DNA of 64,000 bases from Thraustochytrium sp. TN22. Its lineage: Eukaryota; Sar; Bigyra; Thraustochytrida; Thraustochytriidae. Position numbers and translations under genes: made by a program. Shown here in pieces: positions 48,434 through 58,091 of this stretch (its first letter is position 1; each line of letters begins with the position of its first letter). The stretch lies in assembly GCA_013306675.1 (NCBI GenBank), contig JABLUY010000141.1, forward strand, positions 34,559-98,558, written 5' to 3'. The notes under the pieces are model-generated. The model was not told where the DNA came from, did not search any database, and was given only the letters and a program-made list of their open reading frames with translations.

Positions 48434-49555
48434 GTTCCCGAGCCTCCGCCGCCCTCGCCACGGCCGCCGCCGCCCGCGCGCGCGCGGGTCTTGGCTCTGC
48501 TGCCTTGTCTTTGCTTGGCCGGCTCCGCGCTATGAGTCACCAACAAAACAAGAAGGACGAGCACATGGACATGAGCAGGACTGGACAAGGACAAGACAGA
48601 AAGGACAAGAGAAAGCTTGCAGCCGGATCGGAGGACAGCCTGCTGTGCTTGCACGTTGCGTTTTAGCAGTCGTGATCAATCTTGATGTGCTGGTCGCACA
48701 TCGATCTTCGTTCGCCGGACAAGACAAGCTTCGTCGTCCTTTCTGCAATGGCAGCACTGCACTGCCTGCACTCTGTCAACCTCATTTGGTTTGCAGCTGA
48801 GGCTGAGAGCTTTCGCCGGCGGCGAGTTGCGACGCAGCTTCTCCAGCGCGCTCTGCTCGGTGTCAGGCCATGATCACGGCATATTGCGAGTTGTCCACCC
48901 TGTCGTGCAGCTGCAGTTTCCGAGCCTGGCCTCTCTGGTCCGACGAGCACGCCAGGCATCTGAACGTCCGCACCTGTCCGTCTCGTCTCGTCTCATCTCG
49001 TCTCGACCTCGTCTCTCGTGCCTGCCTTGCCGTGGCTGGCCACGCCGACCTCGCCCGAGGCTCGGCTCGACTCGACTCGACTCGGCTCGGCTCGGCTCGA
49101 GCACAGGTCCTCCCCCTGGCACGCAGCCTTCCGGCCGGGCCTCAGCTGCAGCAGCTTGCAAGCCTCCCTTGCACGCCCGCCTTCAAGTTTTCTGGGTTCT
49201 CTGCCGACACGTACTCCGAGTCCGAGTTGCGCTTTCGCTTTCAGTCAGGCGCCGCGATCCTGTCGATCTTGGCTCCGGCGCCGGTCCTCCCTTGGTGGCG
49301 CGCAACGCAAAAGGCGGATTTGCGTTGCGCCGCGGGACTCGCGCGGAGCCCCCCAGGGCCGGCGGCCCGCTGCTTGGCGCGCGGGCGCGCGGGCCGGCGC
49401 GGGGGCAGCGGCCGCCCCTCGGCGTGCGTCCGCTCCTCGCGGCGCGCGGCGAGGCGGACCGAGCGGCGGGCGCGGCGCGCGGCGCGGGCGCGCAGAGCGG
49501 GAACTGGGCGCGCGAGCAAGTCAGAGCCGCATTCAAGGAGCGAGCAGCAGGCAGC
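48434..49555. other. Divergent intergenic region, TTL-like / SDR
   Basis: 1.1 kb without a supported gene. A plus-strand frame runs into the SDR without a stop but has no targeting-peptide or domain character over ~255 codons. It contains two pentamer repeats: TCTCG-type (48980-49017) and CTCGA/CTCGG (49061-49101). Confidence 0.5.
48980..49101. repeat. TCTCG and CTCGR pentamer repeats
   Basis: Two arrays separated by ~45 bases: 48980-49017 (TCTCG with variants) and 49061-49101 (CTCGA/CTCGG, eight units). Confidence 0.75.
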
Positions 49556-50335
49556 ATGGACCGCAAGGGCAAGACGTACGCGGTGACGGGCGGCGCGTCC
49601 GGCCTGGGCGAGGCGGCCGCGCGCATGCTGTGCGCGCAGGGCGCGAACGTGGCCCTGCTGGACCGCGACGAGGAGCGCGGCCCGGCCGTGGCCAAGGAGA
49701 TGGGCCCCCGCGCGGCCTTCTTCAAGATGGACGCCACGGATGAGAACTCGATCAAGGCGGCCATCGAGGGCGCCGTGGCCAAGTTCGGCAGTCTGCATGG
49801 CATCATCAACAGCGCCGGCGTCGGCAGCGCTACCACCACCATCAACAAGAAGGGTGGCGTGCACGACTCGGGCATCTTCGACTTCGTGCTCAAGGTCAAC
49901 CTGTACGGCACCTTCAACGCCGCCAAGTACGCGGCGGCCGCCATGGCCAAGAACGAGCCCGATGAGAACGGCCTCCGCGGCGTCATCATCAACGTCGCCT
50001 CGGTCGCCGCCATTGACGGCCAGAAGGGCCAGGCCGCCTACAGCGCCTCCAAGGGCGCCGTCACCGGTATGACCCTGCCCATGGCCCGCGACCTCGGCAC
50101 CTACGGCATCCGCGTCATGACCATCTGCCCCGGCATCATGGAGACCCCGCTCATGGCCGCCGCCTCGGACAAGGTCAAGACCGGCCTCGCGCTCTCCGTC
50201 GTGGCGCCCAAGCGCCTCGGCAAGCCCTCTGAGTTCGCCCACATGTGCACCTCCATCATCGACAACGGCTACCTGAACGGCGAGATCATCCGCCTCGACG
50301 GTGCTATTCGCATGGGCTACTCGAGCAAGATCTAA
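49556..50335 (+). CDS. Short-chain dehydrogenase (type-2 3-hydroxyacyl-CoA dehydrogenase-like)
   Basis: The protein has 259 aa, classical SDR length. The cofactor motif is TGGASGLG (11-18). Asp36 at the end of strand 2 favours NAD(H). NSAG is at 85-88 and Asn115 in LKVNLYG. The catalytic triad is Ser149, Tyr162 and Lys166 (NVASVAA, YSASK), followed by CPGIMETPLM. The pattern, including FNAAKYAAAAMAKNEPDENG and GVIINVASVAAIDGQKGQAA, is close to human HSD17B10, a mitochondrial enzyme of isoleucine and fatty-acid breakdown and part of RNase P in animals. No mitochondrial presequence is obvious; human HSD17B10 also lacks a cleaved one. The ATG at 49556 is supported by the family N-terminus. Confidence 0.92.
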   Translation: MDRKGKTYAVTGGASGLGEAAARMLCAQGANVALLDRDEERGPAVAKEMGPRAAFFKMDATDENSIKAAIEGAVAKFGSLHGIINSAGVGSATTTINKKGGVHDSGIFDFVLKVNLYGTFNAAKYAAAAMAKNEPDENGLRGVIINVASVAAIDGQKGQAAYSASKGAVTGMTLPMARDLGTYGIRVMTICPGIMETPLMAAASDKVKTGLALSVVAPKRLGKPSEFAHMCTSIIDNGYLNGEIIRLDGAIRMGYSSKI

Positions 50336-51172
50336 GTTATCATTTCATGTCCAACCCTCACGTTCTTTTTCGTGATTAACCGCGTCTTTGACCGCTCACT
50401 TTTCCCTGGGTCGCTGATCCCCATCAAGATGAGCTCATTCCGCGCGCCACACTGAACTCTTCTCTCCTCGCTCGCTCGCTCGCTCTGTTGTTTTCGCAGG
50501 GGCGCGACTCGGACTCGGACGGGAGTCTTTCAAGTTGGGAGTCTGGTACCACTTTGTCCTGTGCTTCTGTCGTCGTCTTCCTTCCTCCTTCGTCAATGTC
50601 GCGACCTTGATTTCCCCCTTTTCTCGTCCTGCGCTTCTCGCCGCGTCCACTGGCCAATGCTGCTCTTCATCGCATCGCCTCGTCCTCAGGCAGGCTGCGC
50701 CGCTGCGCCGCTCAGACTCGGCATCTGGTAAGCATTCTTCTGCCCTGCCAGTGCGAGCTCGTCACTGAGTCGTCAGGGTCATCATGGCACATTGGATCCT
50801 CCTCTCAGAGCTGCGCTTCCACGGCCACTCAAGTCCAAGGCGTCCCGGCGGACGACAATCAATGCAGGGAACCGCTGCGCCCGGCTCGCGCTCGCGCACA
50901 AAGCCGTAGCTTCTCGCAGGCCTCGGCCGAAGGCCATGCCATCGCAGCACGGCAAGCTCTGGCCGTGGACGCGGCCGCCGGCGCCGTGCAGGTGCAGGTG
51001 CAAGTGCAGCCCGTGCGCGCTGTACCGGTACGTGCACTCGGCACTGCCCGCAGGCTCAACAGGCGCCTGTTCCTGGCGCACGAGCTTGAAAGGCGAAGGC
51101 GAAGGCGAAGGCGAAGGCGGGCGGCAGAGCGGGAGCGCGCGCGGCGCGGCCGGCGCGGCGCGGCGCGGCGCA
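50336..51172. other. Intergenic region upstream of NAD kinase
   Basis: About 840 bases. The NAD kinase frame is open back to 50792 but the translation there is Arg/Pro-rich. A GGCGAA hexamer repeat (51089-51120) and a GTGCAG repeat (50988-51010) precede the start. Confidence 0.5.
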
Positions 51173-53149
51173 ATGGCGGACCGGGACGGGCCCAGCGCGC
51201 CGGCGGAGACGCTGAGCGCAGCGCTGAGCGGGCTGCGCGAGGTGGGCCGCGCGCTGGAAGACAAGGACGCGCAGATCGCGGCGCTCGAGCGCGAGGTCGC
51301 GCGCCTGCGCGAAGAGGCGCGCGAGCTGCGCAGCGAAGCGCAGCAGCAGACGCAGCAGCAGGCGCAGGCGCAGACACAGACACAGACGCAGCAGCACAGG
51401 CAGGGCAAGCAATACAGCAAAAGGGAGACGGGGCTCGGCGACGGCGGCCTTCACCTCGCGCAGGTGCCGCCGGAGCCAGCAGAGCAGGAGGACGGCAAGA
51501 AGAAGACCGCGCTGGTGGGCAGGTCCGTGTCGAGCTCGGAAGATCTCCTCATCGGGAAGCCGTCGCCGAACGGCACAAGGCACAAGGACGAGCTCCCCAC
51601 TACCGTGGAGAGCCCAGCGCCCGAGGGCAGCTTGGTCCTTCACAGCCGACCGCGCGCGCAGACAGCGCGCGAGCGGTCCTCGTCCGATGACGGTCTCTTC
51701 TTTGGCACGTACGCTCGACTCGCGCGCGTGTGCTCCTTCCGCGAGGGCGAGGATGGATGCACGACGGAATTAACGCAAGGACGCACGTCGCCGGTGGCAC
51801 GGCCCCCAACGCCAGCGGCGGCTGCAGCAGCAGCCGTAGGGCTGGCTGAAGCGGCGATGGGCAAAGGTGGGTCGTCGCCGTCGTCGGCGGGTAGTGGTCA
51901 CGCGGCATCACAGCCAACGACCTTGCAAATGGGGATTGAGGGCCTGCAAAAGTTCAAAATGGGCGCCGCCGATCCGAAGCGCAGTCATGCCGGATACCGG
52001 CTGCTCACGTGCAACGACCAGCAGTGCACGATGCAGGCCATCCCGCAAGGCCTGATCCACATCCCACACTTGACCAAGACGCTCGTCCAGGCGCGCTGGA
52101 TGCACACGCCCCGTAGGGTGCTCATCATCAAAAAGCCCGGCGAGGCGGACTGCGCGCGCGTCATGCTGGAGCTCGCGCACTTTCTGGCGCGTGACGAGTA
52201 CTCGGCCACCATCATCGCGGAGGCGGCGGTCTTCGACCCAGGCAACGAGCCGGAAGAGTTCATTCATGGCCTGCGCGAGCTGGCCGTCATCCAGGCCACC
52301 AACGAGGAGATCCGTTCCATGCCCATCGACTACTGCATCGCGATTGGCGGCGACGGCACCATCATCTGGCTCTCGCACCTCTTCCCGCGCGGCTGCCCGC
52401 CCGTGCTTTCCGTGCACATGGGCTCGCTCGGCTTCCTCAGCACCTTTTCGCGCAACTCCGCGCGCTCCGTGCTGCGCTCCGTGATGAACGACGTCATGAC
52501 GCTCACGCTGCGCATGCGTCTGGACGCGCACGTACTGCGCGCTGGCGACCCGGTGCCGGAACCCGGCGAGGCGCCCGTCAACGCCAAGGGCCACGTGCAT
52601 ACCGTGCTCAACGAGATCGTCGTGGATCGCGGCCCGGAGTCCACCATCATCAACTGCGACCTCTTCATCAACAACAACGAGACGCCCATCACGCATGTGC
52701 AGGGCGACGGCCTCATCATCTCCACGCCCACTGGCTCCACGGCCTACTCGCTCTCTGCCGGCGGCTCCATGGTGCACCCGGCCATCCCGTGCGTGGCCAT
52801 CACGCCGGTCTGCCCGCACTCGCTCTCCTTTCGGCCCATCATCATCCCGGACACCAGCCAGGTTCGCATCAAGGTCTCCGACTTTGCGCGCTCGAGTGCC
52901 TGGGTTTCCTTTGACGGCCGTGACCGCCTCGAGCTGCGCCGCGGCGAGTCCGTCATCGTCTCCGTCTCCGAGTTCCCCGTCCCGTGCATCTGCAGGAACG
53001 GGGAGAGTGAGGACTGGTTTGGCGCCATCAAGGAGGGCTTCAACTGGAATGAGCGCACAGTGCAGAAGGAGATGAAGATTCGCACCTCGGCCTCCACGCC
53101 GGTCCTCTCCAACCACCACCATCCCAACAGCGGAAGCGCGAACCTCTGA
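51173..53149 (+). CDS. NADK: NAD kinase (ATP-NAD kinase)
   Basis: The protein has 658 aa from ATG 51173 (MADRDGPSAPAETLSAALSG). It phosphorylates NAD+ to NADP+. Residues ~10-75 are a predicted coiled coil running into a Gln/Thr tract; to ~260 the chain is low-complexity and regulatory-looking, with RSSSDDG-type Ser clusters. The kinase domain (~300-630) has RRVLIIKKPGEADC, the nucleotide-binding AIGGDGTIIWLSHLF (GGDG 392-395), SLGFLSTF, NEIVVDRG, and TPTGSTAYSLSAGGSMVHP (from 518). The domain size and motifs match eukaryotic cytosolic NADKs. No plastid or mitochondrial targeting signal is evident. Same strand as the SDR. Confidence 0.95.
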   Translation: MADRDGPSAPAETLSAALSGLREVGRALEDKDAQIAALEREVARLREEARELRSEAQQQTQQQAQAQTQTQTQQHRQGKQYSKRETGLGDGGLHLAQVPPEPAEQEDGKKKTALVGRSVSSSEDLLIGKPSPNGTRHKDELPTTVESPAPEGSLVLHSRPRAQTARERSSSDDGLFFGTYARLARVCSFREGEDGCTTELTQGRTSPVARPPTPAAAAAAAVGLAEAAMGKGGSSPSSAGSGHAASQPTTLQMGIEGLQKFKMGAADPKRSHAGYRLLTCNDQQCTMQAIPQGLIHIPHLTKTLVQARWMHTPRRVLIIKKPGEADCARVMLELAHFLARDEYSATIIAEAAVFDPGNEPEEFIHGLRELAVIQATNEEIRSMPIDYCIAIGGDGTIIWLSHLFPRGCPPVLSVHMGSLGFLSTFSRNSARSVLRSVMNDVMTLTLRMRLDAHVLRAGDPVPEPGEAPVNAKGHVHTVLNEIVVDRGPESTIINCDLFINNNETPITHVQGDGLIISTPTGSTAYSLSAGGSMVHPAIPCVAITPVCPHSLSFRPIIIPDTSQVRIKVSDFARSSAWVSFDGRDRLELRRGESVIVSVSEFPVPCICRNGESEDWFGAIKEGFNWNERTVQKEMKIRTSASTPVLSNHHHPNSGSANL

Positions 53150-53565
53150 CTGGGAAGCTTGGATTGTCCCTCTCGACGAGTAACTTGGATGGTCTATTTT
53201 ATGTAAGTACGGAGTAAGCTCTGCTGACGCCTGACGCCGAAACGAAGACCGAGGGAAAGAGAGCCTTGCGTAAAGTACGCCGAAACGAAGACCGAGGGAA
53301 AGAGAGCCTTGCGTAAAGTACTGTGAAGAAGCCTCAAACAGCGAGAGTCTTGAGCGAACAAGTTCAAGATGACACCAATTCCTTGGGGGGGGGGGGGTTA
53401 GGATACAATGCAGACAGAAGGTCCGTCAACCTTGGCCCGGTTGCGCTCTGACGTCGAAAAGAAGACCGAGGGAAAGAGAGCCATGCGTAAAGTACTGTGA
53501 AGAAGCCTCAAGCAGCGAGAGTCTTGAGCGAACAAGTTCAAGATGACACCTATTCCTTGGGGGGG
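53150..53565. other. Spacer NADK / HEPN-like gene with tandem duplication
   Basis: About 415 bases, largely made of a duplicated segment described under the repeat at 53234-53626. It includes a 13-G run (53385-53397). Confidence 0.6.
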
Positions 53566-53626
53566 TTAGGATACAATGCAGACAGAAGGTCCGTCAGCCT
53601 TGGCCCGGTTGCGCTCCTCTGCCACC
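53234..53626. repeat. Tandem duplication of ~175 bp including the 3' end of the HEPN-like gene
   Basis: Unit 1 is 53279-53450 and unit 2 is 53451-53626. Both read from a CGAAA(A)CGAAGACCGAGGGAAAG start through a G-run to the TGCAGACAGAAGGTCCGTCA and TTGGCCCGGTTGCGCTC sequence. Unit 2 contains the true stop and last ~20 codons of the minus-strand HEPN-like gene; unit 1 is an orphan copy of them. A further 45-bp copy of the left part sits at 53234-53278. The G-run is 13 long in unit 1 and 7 in unit 2. Confidence 0.85.
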
Positions 53627-54363
53627 TTGGCCAACGTATCGACGGCCAGGCGAAAGTCACGCCGGAAGCTCTCACGGTCGTCAACCTCGTCGTAGCCGAT
53701 CTCGTGAATAAGCTTGTTGCGAATCGTGGCGATCTTACGCAGCCGCCGCTGCGTGTGCTCGTCCAAGCCCTGCGCCGTCGTGATCTTCTCGTGCAGCCCG
53801 CGGCCCGTCGCGCCAAAGTCGCGCTCCAGCTGCGCCTCCAGGTACTTGCTCGCGATGATGACCAGCTTCACATCGCAGCACGAGTTCGCCAGCGGGTCGT
53901 CGCGCCAGCCAACGGCGCGCTTCGCCGCGGCCACCATGGACGAGAACATGCCCGTCCAAGAGGAGCCTTCCTGCGCCACGGCCTTGACCTGGGCGACGTT
54001 CCTGCCCGCCGTAGGCACCATCCTGCTCGGCGTCCTGGCCCTGGTCCTCGCCGGCGTCGTCGCGTGCGCTGTCGCTGGGCCCGGTGCCGTTGTCCAGGTC
54101 GAGGTCGAGGTCGAGGTCGAGGTCGAGGTCGCGCGCGCCGTCGACCTCGTCGCCGGGCCGCGGCTGCGCCCTCGTCGCGCCTGTTCCGCCGCGCGCTCGC
54201 CGCCGCCGCCGCGAGCGCCGCCTGCAGCGCCCTCGCGCTCGCCGGCCTCTGCGCCGCGGCTACGGCTCCGCACCCGCCGCCGCGCGGCCGCGCGCTCGCC
54301 GCCTTGCGCCTTTGCGCGACGCGCCGGCTGCTGCTGCTGCTGCTCCTGCTCCTGCTGCGCCAT
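53566..54363 (-). CDS. Protein with C-terminal HEPN-like domain
   Basis: The protein has 265 aa from the first in-frame ATG (MAQQEQEQQ); the longer frame lacks an ATG. The N-terminal ~110 residues are Arg/Ala/Glu-rich and include an (ST)n run from the hexamer repeat at 54095-54132. The C-terminal domain (~155-245) reads NSCCDVKLVIIASKYLEAQL, GLHEKITTAQGLDEHTQRRL and IRNKLIHEIGYDEV. It is ~75% identical by eye to the N-terminal domain of the divergent gene at 55595. R-N-K-L-I-H (residues 215-220) fits the Rx4-6H motif of HEPN ribonucleases, with the usual polar residue after Arg. The protein ends in CIVS, a possible but atypical prenylation-like tail. No partner antitoxin is seen. Function unknown; RNA cleavage or binding is an inference. 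Confidence 0.7.
   Translation of the reverse strand: MAQQEQEQQQQQPARRAKAQGGERAAARRRVRSRSRGAEAGEREGAAGGARGGGGERAAEQARRGRSRGPATRSTARATSTSTSTSTSTWTTAPGPATAHATTPARTRARTPSRMVPTAGRNVAQVKAVAQEGSSWTGMFSSMVAAAKRAVGWRDDPLANSCCDVKLVIIASKYLEAQLERDFGATGRGLHEKITTAQGLDEHTQRRLRKIATIRNKLIHEIGYDEVDDRESFRRDFRLAVDTLAKVAEERNRAKADGPSVCIVS
54095..54132. repeat. (GAGGTC)6 hexamer microsatellite
   Basis: Six units inside the minus-strand HEPN-like gene, read there as a Ser-Thr dipeptide run. Confidence 0.85.
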
Positions 54364-55594
54364 GGAGTGGACGCACAGGAGCGGTGGGACGGGGTTGGAA
54401 AAGATGGAGACGGAGATGGAGTCGCCGTAGCCTGCTTTGCTGTGAACGCACTGGCAGGCCTGCGCTGTGCTGCGCTGAGCTGGGCGAGCGCGAGCGCGAG
54501 CGCAGGAGCGGGCATTCACTGTCAAGCATTCGTGCTAGGCCTGGTAGTGAGCGAGCGAGGAACCTGCCACGCTGTGCCGATTTCCGCATCGTGAGGCACG
54601 GCCAGCAAACCTTGACGGAGCCGCTCGCAACGGGCGTACGCCGTGGCGCCTTCACGTAAGTGGGTGGTGTGGCTTGCGGCTCGCATGGCGAGAGTGAAAC
54701 ATTTGAAGACAGTTCTTCCTCGATCACAGGTCACTCAGAGATGAGCCTTGGAACTGGGCTGAAAAGAACGAGAGATATTCATGGCCTGGAATACAGGCAT
54801 GTATTTGCCTGGGCACACACGCTTTCGTCAACCTGGATACCATTCTTCGTGGTGTGGTCTCGTCTTTTGAAAAGCATGGCCATCATCTACGGCGAACTTC
54901 CACACCTTCAGGGCGGTATCCTACCGACGGTCGTCATGCACGTCCATGATGGCTTTGGGGTGCGTTCTCGTACTGTCGACGCAGGAAGGCACTTCACTTG
55001 CTAGCAGCGACCAGGACCATTGTCGAGGCCTCGGCGAGGCCATCAAGGGTGAAAGTGTAGACAAGATCGCGGAGCTGGCGAATTTGTTACTTGTGTGATT
55101 GAACATTTGAACATCAATGCAACAAGTTACCGCGAGGACGTTCCGCTTGCACAGGCATAGCTTTTTAGTAAAAGTTAGAACGAGCCGTCCATCGTCTCCG
55201 AGTCTGTCCTGCTTGCCGCGCCACGGCCTGCGCGCACGAGGCCGCCGCCGTGCTCGTCGGGGCCCTGCCACGACAGGCGGAAAGATCGGAAGCCCTGGAA
55301 GGGGACAAGCGCACTACGTGATTCGCACCAAGTAACTACCTCATGGGCAAGACACAGTCACTCATCATCAAGCTTCAGGCTCAAGTTCCGCGGCGCCTGC
55401 GAAAGCTAACCACCGCCGCGGAACGAGACGCGGGGCGCGGCGGCTGCGCGCGGCGCGCAGAACCGCATCGACTGGCGGCGGCGCGCGGCGCGCGGCGCGT
55501 GGCGCGCGGCGCGTGGCAAGCGGCGAGCGGCGAGCGGCAAGCGGCGAGCGGCGTGATTTGAGGAGATCCCGAGTCGGGACGCGACACTGAGACG
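54364..55594. other. Divergent intergenic region between the two HEPN-like genes
   Basis: 1.23 kb. The part 54700-55170 is noticeably less GC-rich than average. A 114-codon frame there (54660-55004) has no recognisable domain. 55430-55555 is a GCGCGGC/GGCGAGC tandem. No convincing gene. Confidence 0.45.
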
Positions 55595-57682
55595 ATGGGC
55601 GGCAAGGTGGCCAAGCTGCTGGGGCACGAGGACCTGCTGGCGCAGGTGTGCTGCGACGTGAAACTGGTGATCATTGCGAGCAAGTACCTGGAGCAGCAGC
55701 TGGAGGCGGACTTTGAGGCGACAGGGCGAGGGCTGCACGAGAAGATCAGCACGGCGCAAGGGCTTGACGCGCAGACGCAGCAGCGCCTGCGTGACGTGGC
55801 GAACCTGCGCAATAAGCTCATCCACGAGGTGGGCTTCGACGAGGTGCCGGACCGCGAGCGTTTCCGCGTAAACTTCCACCTGCTGCTGCAGACGCTGCAC
55901 GAGGCGGCGACGCGGCGCGAGGCGCCGCCGCTGGACCTGGCCGCCTCCGTGATGCACTTCCAGCGCGCCGCGCAGCGAGATGCGTGCGAAGCGGGAGGCG
56001 CCTCGGAGCAGCCGCTGTGGCGCAGGCCGGAGGCGCTGGGGCGAAAGGACCTGCTGCAGAACTACAAGGCGGTGGTGACGCGTTTCCGCACGGAGCGCTG
56101 CGCGGACAAGGCCTGCAGCGATGACACGTGCTTCCGCTCGCACTTCAAGTCAGAGGCGCGCAGACCGCCGTGGAGGCCCAACGGCGCCATCGCGTACCAG
56201 GCGAAGCTGTGCTCCGTGACGTCGGCCGGCGGCCGTTGCCCACGCGGCAGAGAATGCGCGTACGCGCACCGTGACATCGAGATGATGTATCACCCACACC
56301 TTTACAAAACGCGAGTCTGCAAGCTGCGCGACCGCTGCGACCGCGGCGCATATTGCGCCTTCGTGCACCCGGAGGACATTTTGTTCCCCAAGTCGCGCCA
56401 GATGCTGTTTTTCCCGGACGCCGCGGATGAGCCGGAGGATGACGCGGCGCACCCCGCGTTGGCGTGGGCCGAGAGCGATGCTATCATGGCCAACTTCGTG
56501 CCGGAGGCGGCCACGGGCAGCCCGCGCCTCGCCGCGTGCGGCCGGACCGAGGCGGAGCTTGCTCGGCTCTCGGACCGCAGCGCGACGACCACGCCCGCGT
56601 CGGACTACTTTCCGCTGACGCCGCGCTCGGACTGCACCTCCGAGGATTCGCCCTACCTGCGCGCCTGCCTGTCGTCGGTGCCGTCCCCGTCGCTCGCCGC
56701 GGCGGCGGCCGACATGGACCTGCGCGCGCTCCTCTCGGAGCTCTCTCTGAGCGACGGTCGCACGGACGACGCTGCGGCCGGCCTCGAGGACCACGGCGCG
56801 GCCAACGCAGCCTTGCTGCAGGAGTCCGTGGACTGCATCTTGCGCAAGATCGCGCCGGGCAGCTCGCTGGACGGCGATTTGCAGCAAGCGCTGCTCGTGG
56901 TGCTCGCGTCCAACAAGACCCGCGGCGACCGGGCGCGAGTCGTCCCGAGCAGTTCAGACTCGGATCCGGACGCGCATGAGACGCTGCCTCCGGCCTCGGC
57001 GAGCTCAGCAAGCACGGCGCTCATGCGCGCCGTGCAGGGGAACCTGATTGAGGTTGTCCCATCGCTCGCGTCGCCAACCACGCTGCGCTGCCAGGACGAG
57101 TCCGGCTTCACGCCGCTGGATGTGGCCATCAAGCGCGACGACGTGGCCATGCTCGAGGTGCTCATCGACGCGGGCGCTGACGTGAACGAGGGCTCGGGCG
57201 CGCTGCACCGCGCTGTCGAGTTCAACGCCATGCAATGCGCCTTCTTCCTCGCAGACCGCGCCCTCTTCGACCCGTTCAAGCTGGACGACGAGTCCAACTC
57301 CGTGCTGGCCGCGGCGGCCAAGCGTGGTATGGAAGGGCTCGTGCGCAAGCTACTCTCCTTTGAGGATCTGGTGAATCTGCCCAATGCGCGCGGCGAGACG
57401 CCGCTCACGATCGCCGCCAAGAACGACCGCGTGAGCGTGATCTTTGCCATTTTGCAGGCCAAACCCGAGGTCAACTGCGCTGATAACATGGGCCGGACGC
57501 CTTTGCACCACGCGCTGCAGAACGAAGAAAGCATCGCGGCCGCCGAGGTACTGCTTCACGTGTGTGCCGGCACCCTTAATGTCCATGCGCGCGACCTCTT
57601 TGGGAGCACCGCACTCTCGATCGCACGCAGCCGCAACCTGGTCGACATGGAGCGCAAGCTGCTTGAGCGTGGAGCACGCTAG
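55595..57682 (+). CDS. HEPN-like + triple CCCH zinc-finger + ankyrin protein
   Basis: The protein has 695 aa. Residues ~15-105 form the HEPN-like domain shared with the divergent neighbour (CCDVKLVIIASKYLEQQLEA; LRNKLIHEVGFDEV, with R72 and H77). Residues ~160-262 hold three CCCH fingers: C169-x4-C174-x4-C179-x3-H183, C206-x8-C215-x5-C221-x3-H225 and C242-x5-C248-x5-C254-x3-H258. Between the last two is YHPHLYKTRVC, typical of Unkempt and plant RR-TZF proteins, which bind mRNA. A Ser/Asp-rich linker (~300-470) leads to about six ankyrin repeats (~470-690; FTPLDVAIKRDDVAMLEVLI, GETPLTIAAKNDRVSVIFAI, GRTPLHHALQNEESIAAAEV). In plant TZF proteins the ankyrins come first. An RNA-targeting role is well supported by the fingers; nuclease activity of the HEPN-like part is only inferred. 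Confidence 0.85.
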   Translation: MGGKVAKLLGHEDLLAQVCCDVKLVIIASKYLEQQLEADFEATGRGLHEKISTAQGLDAQTQQRLRDVANLRNKLIHEVGFDEVPDRERFRVNFHLLLQTLHEAATRREAPPLDLAASVMHFQRAAQRDACEAGGASEQPLWRRPEALGRKDLLQNYKAVVTRFRTERCADKACSDDTCFRSHFKSEARRPPWRPNGAIAYQAKLCSVTSAGGRCPRGRECAYAHRDIEMMYHPHLYKTRVCKLRDRCDRGAYCAFVHPEDILFPKSRQMLFFPDAADEPEDDAAHPALAWAESDAIMANFVPEAATGSPRLAACGRTEAELARLSDRSATTTPASDYFPLTPRSDCTSEDSPYLRACLSSVPSPSLAAAAADMDLRALLSELSLSDGRTDDAAAGLEDHGAANAALLQESVDCILRKIAPGSSLDGDLQQALLVVLASNKTRGDRARVVPSSSDSDPDAHETLPPASASSASTALMRAVQGNLIEVVPSLASPTTLRCQDESGFTPLDVAIKRDDVAMLEVLIDAGADVNEGSGALHRAVEFNAMQCAFFLADRALFDPFKLDDESNSVLAAAAKRGMEGLVRKLLSFEDLVNLPNARGETPLTIAAKNDRVSVIFAILQAKPEVNCADNMGRTPLHHALQNEESIAAAEVLLHVCAGTLNVHARDLFGSTALSIARSRNLVDMERKLLERGAR

Positions 57683-58091
57683 CAGATGACATCATGACGG
57701 CCGAGACGAGGCGACGAGGACGAGGACGAAGGCGAGGACGAGGTCAAGTCGAAGAAGAGGGAGGATCTTCTTTGACGAATGAAGCACAACGACAAGGAGG
57801 AGGAAGCGAAGGTTGTCGTGTGACCGACATGGCGACTGCAGGGTTGATTGTGTGAGTGAATGGTGAGTGTTTCAAAGGGTGAGAAGAGCAAAAGCGAGAT
57901 GGGAAAATGCGATGCAAGGATGGATTGTATCGCACCCAGTGACAGGTAAAGGAACCTGCCTGCTCTTGTTTTGTTTTTTCTTCCCCGTGTCACGAGAGAC
58001 AAGGCGAATCTGCCCTAGCTAATTCCTCAACTTCATGTCATTTCACTTCGATTCATTTCGCTGATGAGAAACGACAAGGTGAGATAAGATC
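57683..58091. other. Convergent spacer, HEPN-CCCH-Ank / SET genes
   Basis: About 410 bases, less GC-rich, with a GAGGACGA-type imperfect repeat (57700-57740). No gene is seen. It should hold both 3' UTRs. Confidence 0.5.

Noticed and set aside
48791-49555. N-terminal extension of the SDR by 255 codons
   Set aside because: Low complexity with pentamer repeats. SDR homologues begin at the ATG at 49556.
50792-51172. N-terminal extension of NAD kinase by 127 codons
   Set aside because: Arg/Pro/Ala composition and hexamer repeats. The coiled-coil N-terminus starts sensibly at 51173.
31701-53149. A functional NAD gene cluster (QPRT, TIR NADase, NAD kinase)
   Set aside because: The three genes are spread over 21 kb, on different strands, with unrelated genes and transposons between. 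Eukaryotic gene order makes coincidence the simpler reading.
53385-53397. 13-G run (and 10-G run at 43981-43990) as G-quadruplex regulators
   Set aside because: Single homopolymers in spacers. The length may be a sequencing artefact and there is no supporting pattern.
54660-55004. 114-codon plus-strand frame between the HEPN-like genes
   Set aside because: No domain or homologue recognised, and length is within chance for this less GC-rich stretch. Left as intergenic.
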